Positions 23,386 to 30,675 of a stretch of DNA of 43,759 bases are shown here, in pieces (the stretch's first letter is position 1; each line of letters opens with the position of its first letter). The translations under genes were made by a program, and so were the position numbers. The DNA is taken from positions 1-43,759 of the forward strand of contig NZ_JAWDIE010000023.1 of the NCBI RefSeq assembly GCF_037688875.1, given 5' to 3'. Below the pieces are notes generated by a model, which did not search any database, was not told the DNA's origin, and was given only the letters and a program-made list of their open reading frames with translations. Source of the DNA: Amphibiibacter pelophylacis. GTDB lineage: Bacteria; Pseudomonadota; Gammaproteobacteria; Burkholderiales; Burkholderiaceae_C.

Positions 23386-24477
23386 TCAGGCTGCCGGGGC
23401 GTCCAGCGCGTGGCAATCGCTCATGCGCCAGCCGATGCGCACCGCGTCGCCTTGGGCAAACGGACGCTCCTGCGTGGCGTTGGGGTGCTTGACGACAATG
23501 TCCTGCCCGCCAAATGCACTGACGTGCAGGCGCAGGTGATCGCCCAGATAGGTCACGTCGCTGATGCGGGCGTCGGCGTGCACGTCGCACTGGCCTTCGC
23601 GGGGATGCAGCACGATGCGCTCGGGGCGCAGCGACAGCAGCGTGCGCGCACCCGGCGCCAGCGCCGCCACCGCCTGGGCGCGCACCGGCGTGCCGTCGGC
23701 CAGAACCACGCTGCAGGACTCGCCATCGCGCTCTTTCAGGGTGCCGATGAGCTTGTTGTTCTCGCCGATGAAGCTGGCCACGAAGGCGTTGGCCGGGTGC
23801 TCGTACAGGCGCTCGGGCGTGTCCAGCTGCTGGATCACCCCGGCATTGAACACGGCAACGCGGTCGGACATGGTCAGCGCCTCGGCCTGGTCGTGCGTGA
23901 CGTAAACCACCGTCACGCCCAGGCGCTGGTGCAGCTGCTTGATCTCGTACTGCATCTGCTCGCGCAGCTGTTTGTCCAGCGCGGAGAGCGGCTCGTCCAT
24001 CAGCACCAGCTTGGGCTCGAAAACCAGCGCGCGCGCCACGGCCACGCGCTGCTGCTGTCCGCCCGAAAGCTGCGCGGGCCGCCGGTCGTTGAAGCCCTTC
24101 AGCCCGACCAGGGACAGGATGTTGGTCACACGCTCGCCAATCGCGCTGCGCGGAACGCCGCGCACCGTCAGCGGAAAGGCCACGTTCTCGGCCACCGTCA
24201 TGTGCGGGAAGAGCGCATAGCTCTGGAACACCATGCCGATGTTGCGGGCCTCCGGCGCCAGACGATTGATGGGCTGGCCGTCCAGGAAGATTTCACCGTG
24301 CGTCGCGGTCTCGAAGCCCGCCAGCATCATCAACGTGGTGGTCTTGCCCGAGCCCGACGGCCCGAGCAGGGTCAGGAATTCGCCCTCGCGGATGTCGAGG
24401 TTCAGATCCTTCACGACCAGGCTGTCGCCGTCGTAGGTTTTCTGCACGCCTTTGAGCTGGACGATGTTCTGGGTCAC
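23386..24477 (-). CDS. ABC transporter ATPase, PotA-like
   Basis: A 363-residue ATPase with Walker A GPSGSGKTT (residues 39-47), signature LSGGQQQRVAVARAL, Walker B LVLMDEP and switch His in YVTHDQAEAL. A C-terminal TOBE-like region follows (about residues 280-355), as in PotA/FbpC. The start is GTG 24477 with AAGGAT upstream. It is encoded 34 nt after creatinase and powers the importer made by the next three genes. Confidence 0.94.
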   Translation of the reverse strand: MTQNIVQLKGVQKTYDGDSLVVKDLNLDIREGEFLTLLGPSGSGKTTTLMMLAGFETATHGEIFLDGQPINRLAPEARNIGMVFQSYALFPHMTVAENVAFPLTVRGVPRSAIGERVTNILSLVGLKGFNDRRPAQLSGGQQQRVAVARALVFEPKLVLMDEPLSALDKQLREQMQYEIKQLHQRLGVTVVYVTHDQAEALTMSDRVAVFNAGVIQQLDTPERLYEHPANAFVASFIGENNKLIGTLKERDGESCSVVLADGTPVRAQAVAALAPGARTLLSLRPERIVLHPREGQCDVHADARISDVTYLGDHLRLHVSAFGGQDIVVKHPNATQERPFAQGDAVRIGWRMSDCHALDAPAA

Positions 24478-24511
24478 TGCGCGATCCTTGTGCGGCGGCG
24501 GCGGTCTGCCG

Positions 24512-25729
24512 TCAGGCCTTGATGATGTTGTGCTCGGGGCCGTAGGGGAAGGCCGTCAGGTTGCGGTTGCCGTCGGGCGTGATGACCAGGATGTCGTGCT
24601 CGCGGTAGCCGCCCGCGCCGGGCAGGCCCTCGGGCAGCATCAGCATGGGCTCCATGGAGATGACCATGTCCGGTTCGAGCACGGTGTCGATGTCCTCGCG
24701 CAGCTCCAGCCCCGCCTCGCGGCCGTAGTAGTGGCTGAGCACGCCAAAGCTGTGGCCATAGCCGAAAGTGCGGTACTGCAGCACGTCGTGCGCGGCGAAA
24801 ATCTGGTTGAGCTCGCGGGCGATGTCGCTGCAGCGTGCACCGGGCACGAGCAGCTTTTTGCCCTCGTCGTGCACCTTGCAGTTGATCTCCCACAGGCGCA
24901 GGTGGGCGTCGCTGGCGTGATCCAGGAAGAGCGTGCGCTCCAGCGCCGTGTAGTAGCCGCTGATCATGCTGAAGCAGTTCAGGCTCAGGATGTCGCCCTT
25001 CTGAACCTGGCGCGTTGTGACCGGGTTGTGCGCGCCGTCGGTGTTGATGCCGCTCTGGAACCAGGTCCAGGTGTCCATCAGTTCGGTGTGCGGGTAGCGT
25101 TTCGCGATTTCGCGCACCATGGCCTGGGTGGAGGCCAGTGCCACTTCGTGCTCTGGCACGCCCTCTTTGACGGCCGCCACCAGCGCCGCACCGCCGATGT
25201 CGCAGACCTGCGCGCCGTTGGCGATGAAGTCGATTTCCTCGGCGCTCTTGATCATGCGCATCTTCATGCAGGCCGGGGCGATATCGACAAAGGTGGCCTG
25301 CGGCAGTGTCTGTTCCAGCGCCTTCAGGCGGTCCACGGGCAGGTGGTCGAACTCCAGCCCGATGCGGCCGCGTGCGGGCAGGCATTCGGCGACGGCCCGG
25401 AAGTAGTTACCGCGCTGCCAGTCGGTGTAGGTCAGCGCGTCGTCGGCCACGCCTTTGCGCCAGGGTTGGGCGCCGTCGATGTTGGCGGCGATGACGGTGG
25501 TTTTGTCGTGCGTGACGGCCAGGCCGTAAAAGCGGCCAAACGAGCAGAACAGGAAATCGCTGTAGTAATTGATGCAGTGGTAGGACGTGAACAGCACCGC
25601 GTCAATCTGCTGTTCGGCCATGTGGCGGCGCAGTTTCTCCAGGCGGCGGGCATATTCGGCAGCGGAGAACGTGTTCTGGACTTTTTCTCCGTTACGCAGG
25701 CGGATCAGGGCAGGCATATTGTCGATCAT
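24512..25729 (-). CDS. creA: Creatinase (creatine amidinohydrolase)
   Basis: A 405-residue enzyme that hydrolyses creatine to sarcosine and urea. It has the pita-bread fold of the M24 family but is not a metallopeptidase. The sequence is very similar to what I recall of Pseudomonas putida creatinase: FTSYHCINYYSDFLFCSFGR, MDTWTWFQSGINTDGAHNPV with His234 matching the catalytic His232, CSDIARELNQIF, and FGYGHSFGVLSHYYGREAGL. ATG 25729 has GGAGTG upstream; ATG 25717 is an alternative. It is the first gene of a minus-strand operon with a PotABCD-type importer. Its promoter region carries a 21-bp-phased direct repeat. A proline dipeptidase of the same fold is much less likely given the motif match. 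Confidence 0.93.
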   Translation of the reverse strand: MIDNMPALIRLRNGEKVQNTFSAAEYARRLEKLRRHMAEQQIDAVLFTSYHCINYYSDFLFCSFGRFYGLAVTHDKTTVIAANIDGAQPWRKGVADDALTYTDWQRGNYFRAVAECLPARGRIGLEFDHLPVDRLKALEQTLPQATFVDIAPACMKMRMIKSAEEIDFIANGAQVCDIGGAALVAAVKEGVPEHEVALASTQAMVREIAKRYPHTELMDTWTWFQSGINTDGAHNPVTTRQVQKGDILSLNCFSMISGYYTALERTLFLDHASDAHLRLWEINCKVHDEGKKLLVPGARCSDIARELNQIFAAHDVLQYRTFGYGHSFGVLSHYYGREAGLELREDIDTVLEPDMVISMEPMLMLPEGLPGAGGYREHDILVITPDGNRNLTAFPYGPEHNIIKA

Positions 25730-25794
25730 CGGGACACTCCGGTTTGAAATCCGATGGCGAATCATGGCCAGACCAAGGAATGGACGCCATTCAT

Positions 25795-25824
25795 TTTGCG
25801 ACAGAGAATGTCACGTTTGCGTCA
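25795..25824 (-). promoter_or_regulatory. Candidate AraC-type operator upstream of creatinase
   Basis: Read on the minus strand, TGACGCAAA (25824-25816) and TGTCGCAAA (25803-25795) are direct repeats with one mismatch, exactly 21 bp apart. The proximal copy ends 65 nt before the creA start. Two half-sites two helical turns apart are the standard AraC-family arrangement. An equivalent pair precedes glyA. Binding is not shown. Confidence 0.6.
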
Positions 25825-25839
25825 TGACCCGCCCCGTGT

Positions 25840-25893
25840 TTTCCCTTGGGTTTTCCGCTTGAAGGGAAAGCTTGTTGAAACCCTTAAGGGTTT
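25840..25893. repeat. Two inverted repeats between creatinase and its upstream regulator gene
   Basis: TTTCCCTT (25840-25847) and AAGGGAAA (25862-25869) are perfect arms separated by 14 nt. AAACCCTTAAGGGTTT (25878-25893) is a perfect 16-bp palindrome. Both share the CCCTT/AAGGG core. They lie just after the stop of the minus-strand regulator (25905) without a T-tract. They could be a weak terminator or a second operator upstream of creA. Confidence 0.45.
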
Positions 25894-25904
25894 ATCCGCG
25901 CTGA

Positions 25905-26879
25905 TTATTCCGGGCGGCTGGCCCGGTCAGCCGCCGGAGTTTTGCCATAAGCCTGGCGATATCGCGCGATGAAGTGGCTGGTCGAGGCAAACCCCGCCGA
26001 CTGCGCCACCTCGTCCACCGGGCGGTTGCCGCGCAGCAGCGCCAGCCGCGCGCGCTCCAGGCGGATCTGCAGGTATTTCTGCCCGGGCGACTGGCCGGTC
26101 TGGCGCTGGAAGAGGCGCTCCAGCGTGCGCCGCGCCAGGCCCAGATGGTGGGAGATTTCGGCCAGGCTCAGGGGTTCTTCGACGTTGTTTTCCATCATTT
26201 CCAGCGCGTCGATCAAAAGGCCGGGCGATTGCGCCTGACGCTGCAGGCGGCACAGGGCCTGGCGCTCGTCCGGGCGTCGCTGCTGGGCCAGCAGCAGGTC
26301 GGCCACCTGCGCGGCCATGGCCGGATGACCGGGCGGGCGGCTGAGCAGCCGGATCATCAGATCAATCGGGCTGACGCCGCCGCTGCAGGTGTAGCGGTCG
26401 CGGTCGATTTCGGCCAGACAGGTCGAGACGATGAGCTGCGGAAAGGCCTCCAGCAGCAGATCGCGGTCTTCCCAGTGGATGGTGCAGCGGTAGCCGTCCA
26501 GCAGCCCGGCCTGGGCCAGGTAGTAGCTGCCGGTGTCCACGCCGCCCAGCGCCGCGCCGCGTGCGGCCTGACGGCGCAGCCAACCGGTGATCTCTCCCAG
26601 GCCGTTGCGCTGGATCGGGTTGGGGCCGATCACGAACACAGCATCCAGCCGGCCGCTGTCGGCCATGGCGCAGTCGGGCACGACGCGGATGCCGTCGCTG
26701 GACGCCACGGCCTCGGGCCCCAGGCCCAGCGTCACGTACTCGTACACCCGGCGGCCCAGCACGCCGTTGGCCAGCCGCAGGGGGTCAACGACCGCGCCCA
26801 GCGCGATCAGCGAAAACTGCGGCACCAGCAGCAGGCCGTAGCGCTGGGGCTCGGTGGGCGGTGGGGCGGTGGTTTTCAA
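25905..26879 (-). CDS. GATase1/AraC-family transcriptional regulator (GlxA type), creatinase side
   Basis: A 324-residue regulator. The N-terminal DJ-1/PfpI-like domain (about residues 12-190) has DTGSYYLAQAGLLDG where catalytic relatives carry Cys, so it is probably a ligand sensor only. The C-terminal AraC domain has two helix-turn-helix units (SLAEISHHLGLARRTLERLF and VDEVAQSAGFASTSHFIARY). Relatives such as GbdR and SouR control betaine and sarcosine catabolism in Pseudomonas. The start must be TTG 26879, because the frame has a stop just upstream and no earlier ATG. It is divergent from the next regulator and upstream of creA on the same strand. Confidence 0.88.
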   Translation of the reverse strand: MKTTAPPPTEPQRYGLLLVPQFSLIALGAVVDPLRLANGVLGRRVYEYVTLGLGPEAVASSDGIRVVPDCAMADSGRLDAVFVIGPNPIQRNGLGEITGWLRRQAARGAALGGVDTGSYYLAQAGLLDGYRCTIHWEDRDLLLEAFPQLIVSTCLAEIDRDRYTCSGGVSPIDLMIRLLSRPPGHPAMAAQVADLLLAQQRRPDERQALCRLQRQAQSPGLLIDALEMMENNVEEPLSLAEISHHLGLARRTLERLFQRQTGQSPGQKYLQIRLERARLALLRGNRPVDEVAQSAGFASTSHFIARYRQAYGKTPAADRASRPE

Positions 26880-26963
26880 GGCGAGAGGTCACCGAAGAAG
26901 TCAAAGCCGATGCATTATCACGGGGCTTCGGCCACACTCCGCCCATTTCAAAAGCCTGCTTTC

Positions 26964-27920
26964 ATGACCCCAAGCCCCATCCGCCCCCTGCGGGTTGGTT
27001 TCATCCTGGCGCCGCGCTTCACGCTGACGGCGTTTTCGGGCTTTGTCGATGCCCTGCGCCTGGCCGCCGACGAGGGCGACCGCAGCCAGCGCGTGCACTG
27101 CGACTGGGAGGTGCTGGGCCCGCCGCAGTCGCCCATTGTGTCCAGCAGCGGAGTGGCTGTGCTGGCCACAGCGGAGCTGGACGACCCCAGCCGCTTTGAT
27201 CTGATCGCCGTGGTGGGCGGCCTGCTGGACGGGCACCGCCAGGTCAGCGCGCAGACCTGGCGCGACCTGCAGCGCGCCGCGCAGGCGGGCGTGACGTTGG
27301 CGGGGCTGTGCACGGGCTCTTTCCTGCTGGCGCGGGCGGGGTTGCTGGAGGGCTATCTGACTTGCGTGAGCTGGTTTCACCGCGAGGAGTTCGAGGCCGA
27401 ATTCCCGAACTGCCGCGTCACTTCCAACCAGATGTATGTGCTGGACCGCGACCGCATGACCTGCGCCGGGGGCACCAGCGTGGTCCACCTGGCCGCGCAC
27501 CTGATCGCGCAGCGCATGGGCCGCTCGGCCTCGGTCAAGGCGCTGCGCATCCTGCTGGAAGACCAACCCCTGCCGTCGCGGGCGCTGCAGCCCGAGGGGG
27601 TGCTGACGCACAAGTCGCGCGACCCCATCGTGCACCGCGCCATGCTGCTGATCGAGCAGCACATGCAAAAGCCCGGCCCGGTCAGCCAGTGCTTCGGCAG
27701 CATGGCCGTGGGCATGCGCCAGCTGGAGCGCCGCTTCCTGGCCGACATCGGCATGAGCCCGGCGCGGTACCGCACCCTGCTGCGTCTGCAGCGCGCGCAG
27801 TGGCTGTTGAAGAACACCCGCATGGGGGTGGCGGCGGCAGCGCTGGAGTGCGGCTTTCAGGAGGCTTCGTCGCTGTCGCGGGCGCTCAGGCAACACCAGG
27901 GTAATCCCGAAATGTCGTAA
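26964..27920 (+). CDS. GATase1/AraC-family transcriptional regulator (GlxA type), sarcosine side
   Basis: A 318-residue regulator starting MTPSPIRPLRVGFILAPRFT. The DJ-1/PfpI-like domain keeps Cys at the elbow (GLCTGSFLLARAGLLEGY). The AraC domain has GSMAVGMRQLERRFLADIGM and ends CGFQEASSLSRALRQHQGNP plus EMS. The end is a little short, lacking the usual SPxxYR-type tail after the last helix. The frame is open far upstream, antisense to the other regulator, but ATG 26964 gives the family N-terminus. The start regions of the two regulators face each other across 84 nt. A candidate operator overlaps its stop codon and precedes glyA. Confidence 0.87.
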   Translation: MTPSPIRPLRVGFILAPRFTLTAFSGFVDALRLAADEGDRSQRVHCDWEVLGPPQSPIVSSSGVAVLATAELDDPSRFDLIAVVGGLLDGHRQVSAQTWRDLQRAAQAGVTLAGLCTGSFLLARAGLLEGYLTCVSWFHREEFEAEFPNCRVTSNQMYVLDRDRMTCAGGTSVVHLAAHLIAQRMGRSASVKALRILLEDQPLPSRALQPEGVLTHKSRDPIVHRAMLLIEQHMQKPGPVSQCFGSMAVGMRQLERRFLADIGMSPARYRTLLRLQRAQWLLKNTRMGVAAAALECGFQEASSLSRALRQHQGNPEMS

Positions 27921-27942
27921 AAATCAGGAAATCTGTCGTGAT
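27913..27942 (+). promoter_or_regulatory. Candidate AraC-type operator upstream of glyA-sdaB-sox operon
   Basis: TGTCGTAAA (27913-27921) and TGTCGTGAT (27934-27942) share TGTCGT and are exactly 21 bp apart in the direction of glyA. The proximal copy ends 66 nt before the glyA start. This is the same geometry as the pair before creA (TGACGC/TGTCGC, 21 bp, 65 nt). The distal half-site overlaps the stop codon of the upstream regulator gene. Confidence 0.6.
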
Positions 27943-27976
27943 TGGTCTGGCTGCGGCGGGGGCAACAGGACACCAT

Positions 27977-28007
27977 GAGCGACATTTCCCGCTTTGCAGG
28001 AGCGACA
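27977..28007 (+). repeat. GAGCGACA direct repeat in the glyA leader
   Basis: GAGCGACA occurs at 27977-27984 and 28000-28007, 23 bp apart; on the minus strand each reads TGTCGCTC. The second copy contains part of the ribosome binding site of glyA. It could be extra half-sites in reverse orientation or coincidence with the Shine-Dalgarno. Confidence 0.35.
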
Positions 28008-28008
28008 C

Positions 28009-29268
28009 ATGTTCAGCCACACGTCCGACAGTCTTCCCAACAGTGACCCTGACCTGTGGGCCGTGATCCAGCAGGAGCACCAGCGCCAGGAGGATCACAT
28101 CGAGCTGATCGCCTCCGAGAACTACACCAGCCCCGCCGTGATGATGGCGCAGGGCAGCCAGCTGACCAACAAGTACGCCGAAGGCTACCCCGGTCGCCGC
28201 TACTACGGCGGCTGCGAGTTTGTCGATATCGCCGAGCAGATGGCCATTGACCGCGTCAAGCGCCTTTTTGCTGCCGACGTGCACGGCTGGGGCGCCAACG
28301 TGCAGCCTCACTCGGGGGCGCAGGCCAACGAGGCCGTTTTCATGGCCTTCATGAAGCCTGGCGACACCTTCATGGGCATGAACCTGGCCGAAGGCGGGCA
28401 CCTGAGTCACGGCATGGCGCTGAACATGTCGGGCAAGTGGTTTAACGTCGTGCCGTATGGCCTGAACGAGCGCGAAGAAATCGATTACGACGCCATGGAG
28501 CGCCTGGCGCATGAATCGCGTCCGAAAATCATCATCGCGGGCGCGTCGGCCTATGCCTTGCGGATTGATTTCGAGCGCTTTGCCCGGGTCGCCAAAGACG
28601 TCGGCGCGCTGTTGATGGTGGATATGGCGCACTACGCGGGCCTGATCGCGGCGGGCGAGTATCCCAGCCCGATTCCGCACGCCGACATCGTCACCAGCAC
28701 CACGCACAAAAGTCTGCGCGGCCCGCGCGGCGGCATCATCCTGATGAAGCCGGAGCACGAAAAAGCCATCAACAGCGCCATTTTCCCTGGTCTGCAGGGC
28801 GGCCCGCTGATGCACGTCATCGCGGCCAAAGCGGCGGCTTTTCACGAGGCGCTGCAGCCGGGTTTCAGGATCTACCAGCAGCAGGTGGTGAAGAACGCCG
28901 CCGCGCTGGCCGAAACGCTGGTGCAGCGCGGTCTGCGCATCGTGTCGGGCCGCACCGAAAGCCATGTGATGCTGGTCGATCTGCGCGCCAAAGGCCTGAC
29001 GGGCAAGGCCGCCGAAGCGCTGCTGGGCGCGGCGCACATCACCGTCAACAAGAACGCCATTCCCAACGACCCGGAAAAACCCATGGTGACCAGCGGCGTG
29101 CGTCTGGGCTCGCCCGCCATGACCACACGCGGCTTCAAAGAGGAGCAGGCCCGCCAGGTGGGCCACTGGATCGCCGACCTGCTCGACGCACCGCAGGACG
29201 CCGCAGTGCTTGCGCAGGTGCGCGCGGCGGTGGGCGATCTGACCCGCGCTTTTCCCGTCTACGGCTGA
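28009..29268 (+). CDS. glyA: Serine hydroxymethyltransferase
   Basis: A 419-residue PLP enzyme interconverting glycine plus 5,10-methylene-THF and serine plus THF. Signatures include ELIASENYTSPAVMMAQGSQ, the PLP lysine Lys234 in STTHKSLRGPRGG, and VDMAHYAGLIAAG. ATG 28009 has GGAG 6 nt upstream; a TTG at 27994 is rejected. It heads the sarcosine operon, so this copy probably serves catabolism by converting the two sarcosine oxidase products into serine. A housekeeping glyA elsewhere in the genome would be expected but cannot be seen. Confidence 0.96.
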   Translation: MFSHTSDSLPNSDPDLWAVIQQEHQRQEDHIELIASENYTSPAVMMAQGSQLTNKYAEGYPGRRYYGGCEFVDIAEQMAIDRVKRLFAADVHGWGANVQPHSGAQANEAVFMAFMKPGDTFMGMNLAEGGHLSHGMALNMSGKWFNVVPYGLNEREEIDYDAMERLAHESRPKIIIAGASAYALRIDFERFARVAKDVGALLMVDMAHYAGLIAAGEYPSPIPHADIVTSTTHKSLRGPRGGIILMKPEHEKAINSAIFPGLQGGPLMHVIAAKAAAFHEALQPGFRIYQQQVVKNAAALAETLVQRGLRIVSGRTESHVMLVDLRAKGLTGKAAEALLGAAHITVNKNAIPNDPEKPMVTSGVRLGSPAMTTRGFKEEQARQVGHWIADLLDAPQDAAVLAQVRAAVGDLTRAFPVYG

Positions 29269-29285
29269 CCGGGCTGGACGCCACC

Positions 29286-30665
29286 ATGGCCATCAGCACA
29301 TTCGACATTTTCAAGGTGGGCATCGGGCCCAGCAGCTCGCACACCGTGGGCCCGATGCGGGCGGCGGCGATGTTCGTGCGCGATCTGCGCGCCAGTTGCT
29401 GGCTCAAGGCCACGACGCGTGTCTGCTGCGAGCTGTATGGCTCGCTGGGCGCGACGGGCAAGGGCCACGGCAGCGACAAGGCCGTGCTGCTGGGCCTGGA
29501 AGGCCACGAGCCGGACCGCATCGACCCCGACGAGATCGCGCCGCGCATGGCGGACATCCGCGCCAGTGGCCAGCTGCGCCTGGGCGGACGCCAGAGCATC
29601 GCCTTCGACGAGAAGACCGACCTGATCTTCCTGCGTCGGGAGACGCTGCCGTTTCACTCCAACGGCCTGCGCATCACGGCCTGGGACGCTGCGGGCCACC
29701 CGCTGCTGCAAAAGACCTACTACTCGGTGGGGGGCGGCTTTGTCGTCCAGCCCGATGCGGCCGGTTCGCCCGCCCTGGTGCCTGACGATCGCGTGCTTCC
29801 GCACCCTTTTCGCACCGGCGCCGAGCTGCTGGCGCAGTGCCGCACCACCGGCCTGAGCATCGCGGGCGTGATGATGCGCAACGAGCAGGCCTGGCGGCGC
29901 AAGGATGCCGTGCGCAGCGGCCTGCTGGAAATCTGGGCGGTGATGCAGGCCTGCGTGCGGCGCGGCTGCGCCACGGAGGGCGTGCTGCCCGGCGGCTTCA
30001 AGGTGCGCCGCCGCGCCGCCGAGCTGCACCGCCAGCTCTGCGCTCACCCCGAGGCCGCGCTGCGCGATCCGCTGCAGGTGCTGGATTGGGTCAACCTCTA
30101 CGCCCTGGCGGTCAACGAGGAAAACGCGGCGGGCGGGCGCGTGGTCACGGCGCCAACCAACGGCGCGGCTGGCATCGTCCCGGCGGTGCTGCATTACGCC
30201 ACGCGCTTTGGCCCGATGATCAACGAGGCGCAGGTGGTCGATTTCCTGCTGACGGCGGCGGCAATCGCGCTGCTCTACAAGGAAAACGCCAGCATCAGCG
30301 GTGCCGAAGTCGGCTGCCAGGGCGAAGTGGGCGTGGCCTGCTCCATGGCGGCCGGAGCGCTGTGCGCGGTCATGGGCGGCACGCCGGAGCAGGTCGAGAA
30401 CGCCGCCGAGATCGGTATGGAGCACCACCTGGGCCTGACCTGCGACCCGGTCGGCGGACTGGTGCAGATTCCGTGCATCGAGCGCAACGCGATTGCGGCG
30501 GTGAAGGCGCTCAACGCGGCGCGCATGGCGATGCGCGGCGACGGCGTTCACCACGTCAGTCTGGACAAGGTCATCAAAACCATGCGCGAGACCGGCGCGG
30601 ACATGAAAACCAAATACAAGGAAACCGCCCGGGGCGGTCTGGCTGTCAACATCGTCGAGTGCTAG
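29286..30665 (+). CDS. sdaB: L-serine dehydratase (single chain, iron-sulfur type)
   Basis: A 459-residue enzyme deaminating L-serine to pyruvate and ammonia. N-terminal FDIFKVGIGPSSSHTVGPMR and the C-terminal cluster domain with Cys344, Cys386 and Cys397 (GCQGEVGVAC, LTCDPVGG, IPCIERN) correspond to the three [4Fe-4S] ligands known for the Legionella enzyme. Both domains are in one chain, as in E. coli SdaA/SdaB. It follows glyA by 17 nt, completing glycine to serine to pyruvate. The symbol could equally be sdaA. Confidence 0.94.
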   Translation: MAISTFDIFKVGIGPSSSHTVGPMRAAAMFVRDLRASCWLKATTRVCCELYGSLGATGKGHGSDKAVLLGLEGHEPDRIDPDEIAPRMADIRASGQLRLGGRQSIAFDEKTDLIFLRRETLPFHSNGLRITAWDAAGHPLLQKTYYSVGGGFVVQPDAAGSPALVPDDRVLPHPFRTGAELLAQCRTTGLSIAGVMMRNEQAWRRKDAVRSGLLEIWAVMQACVRRGCATEGVLPGGFKVRRRAAELHRQLCAHPEAALRDPLQVLDWVNLYALAVNEENAAGGRVVTAPTNGAAGIVPAVLHYATRFGPMINEAQVVDFLLTAAAIALLYKENASISGAEVGCQGEVGVACSMAAGALCAVMGGTPEQVENAAEIGMEHHLGLTCDPVGGLVQIPCIERNAIAAVKALNAARMAMRGDGVHHVSLDKVIKTMRETGADMKTKYKETARGGLAVNIVEC

Positions 30666-30675
30666 GAGCACCAGC

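Noticed and set aside
24512..25729. Reading the M24-fold gene as an Xaa-Pro dipeptidase
   Set aside because: The sequence matches creatinase motifs around the catalytic His234 and the neighbouring sarcosine genes fit; dipeptidases differ at these positions.
25974..26963. 330-codon upstream extension of the plus-strand regulator frame
   Set aside because: It is antisense to the other regulator, and the GlxA-family N-terminus starts at ATG 26964.
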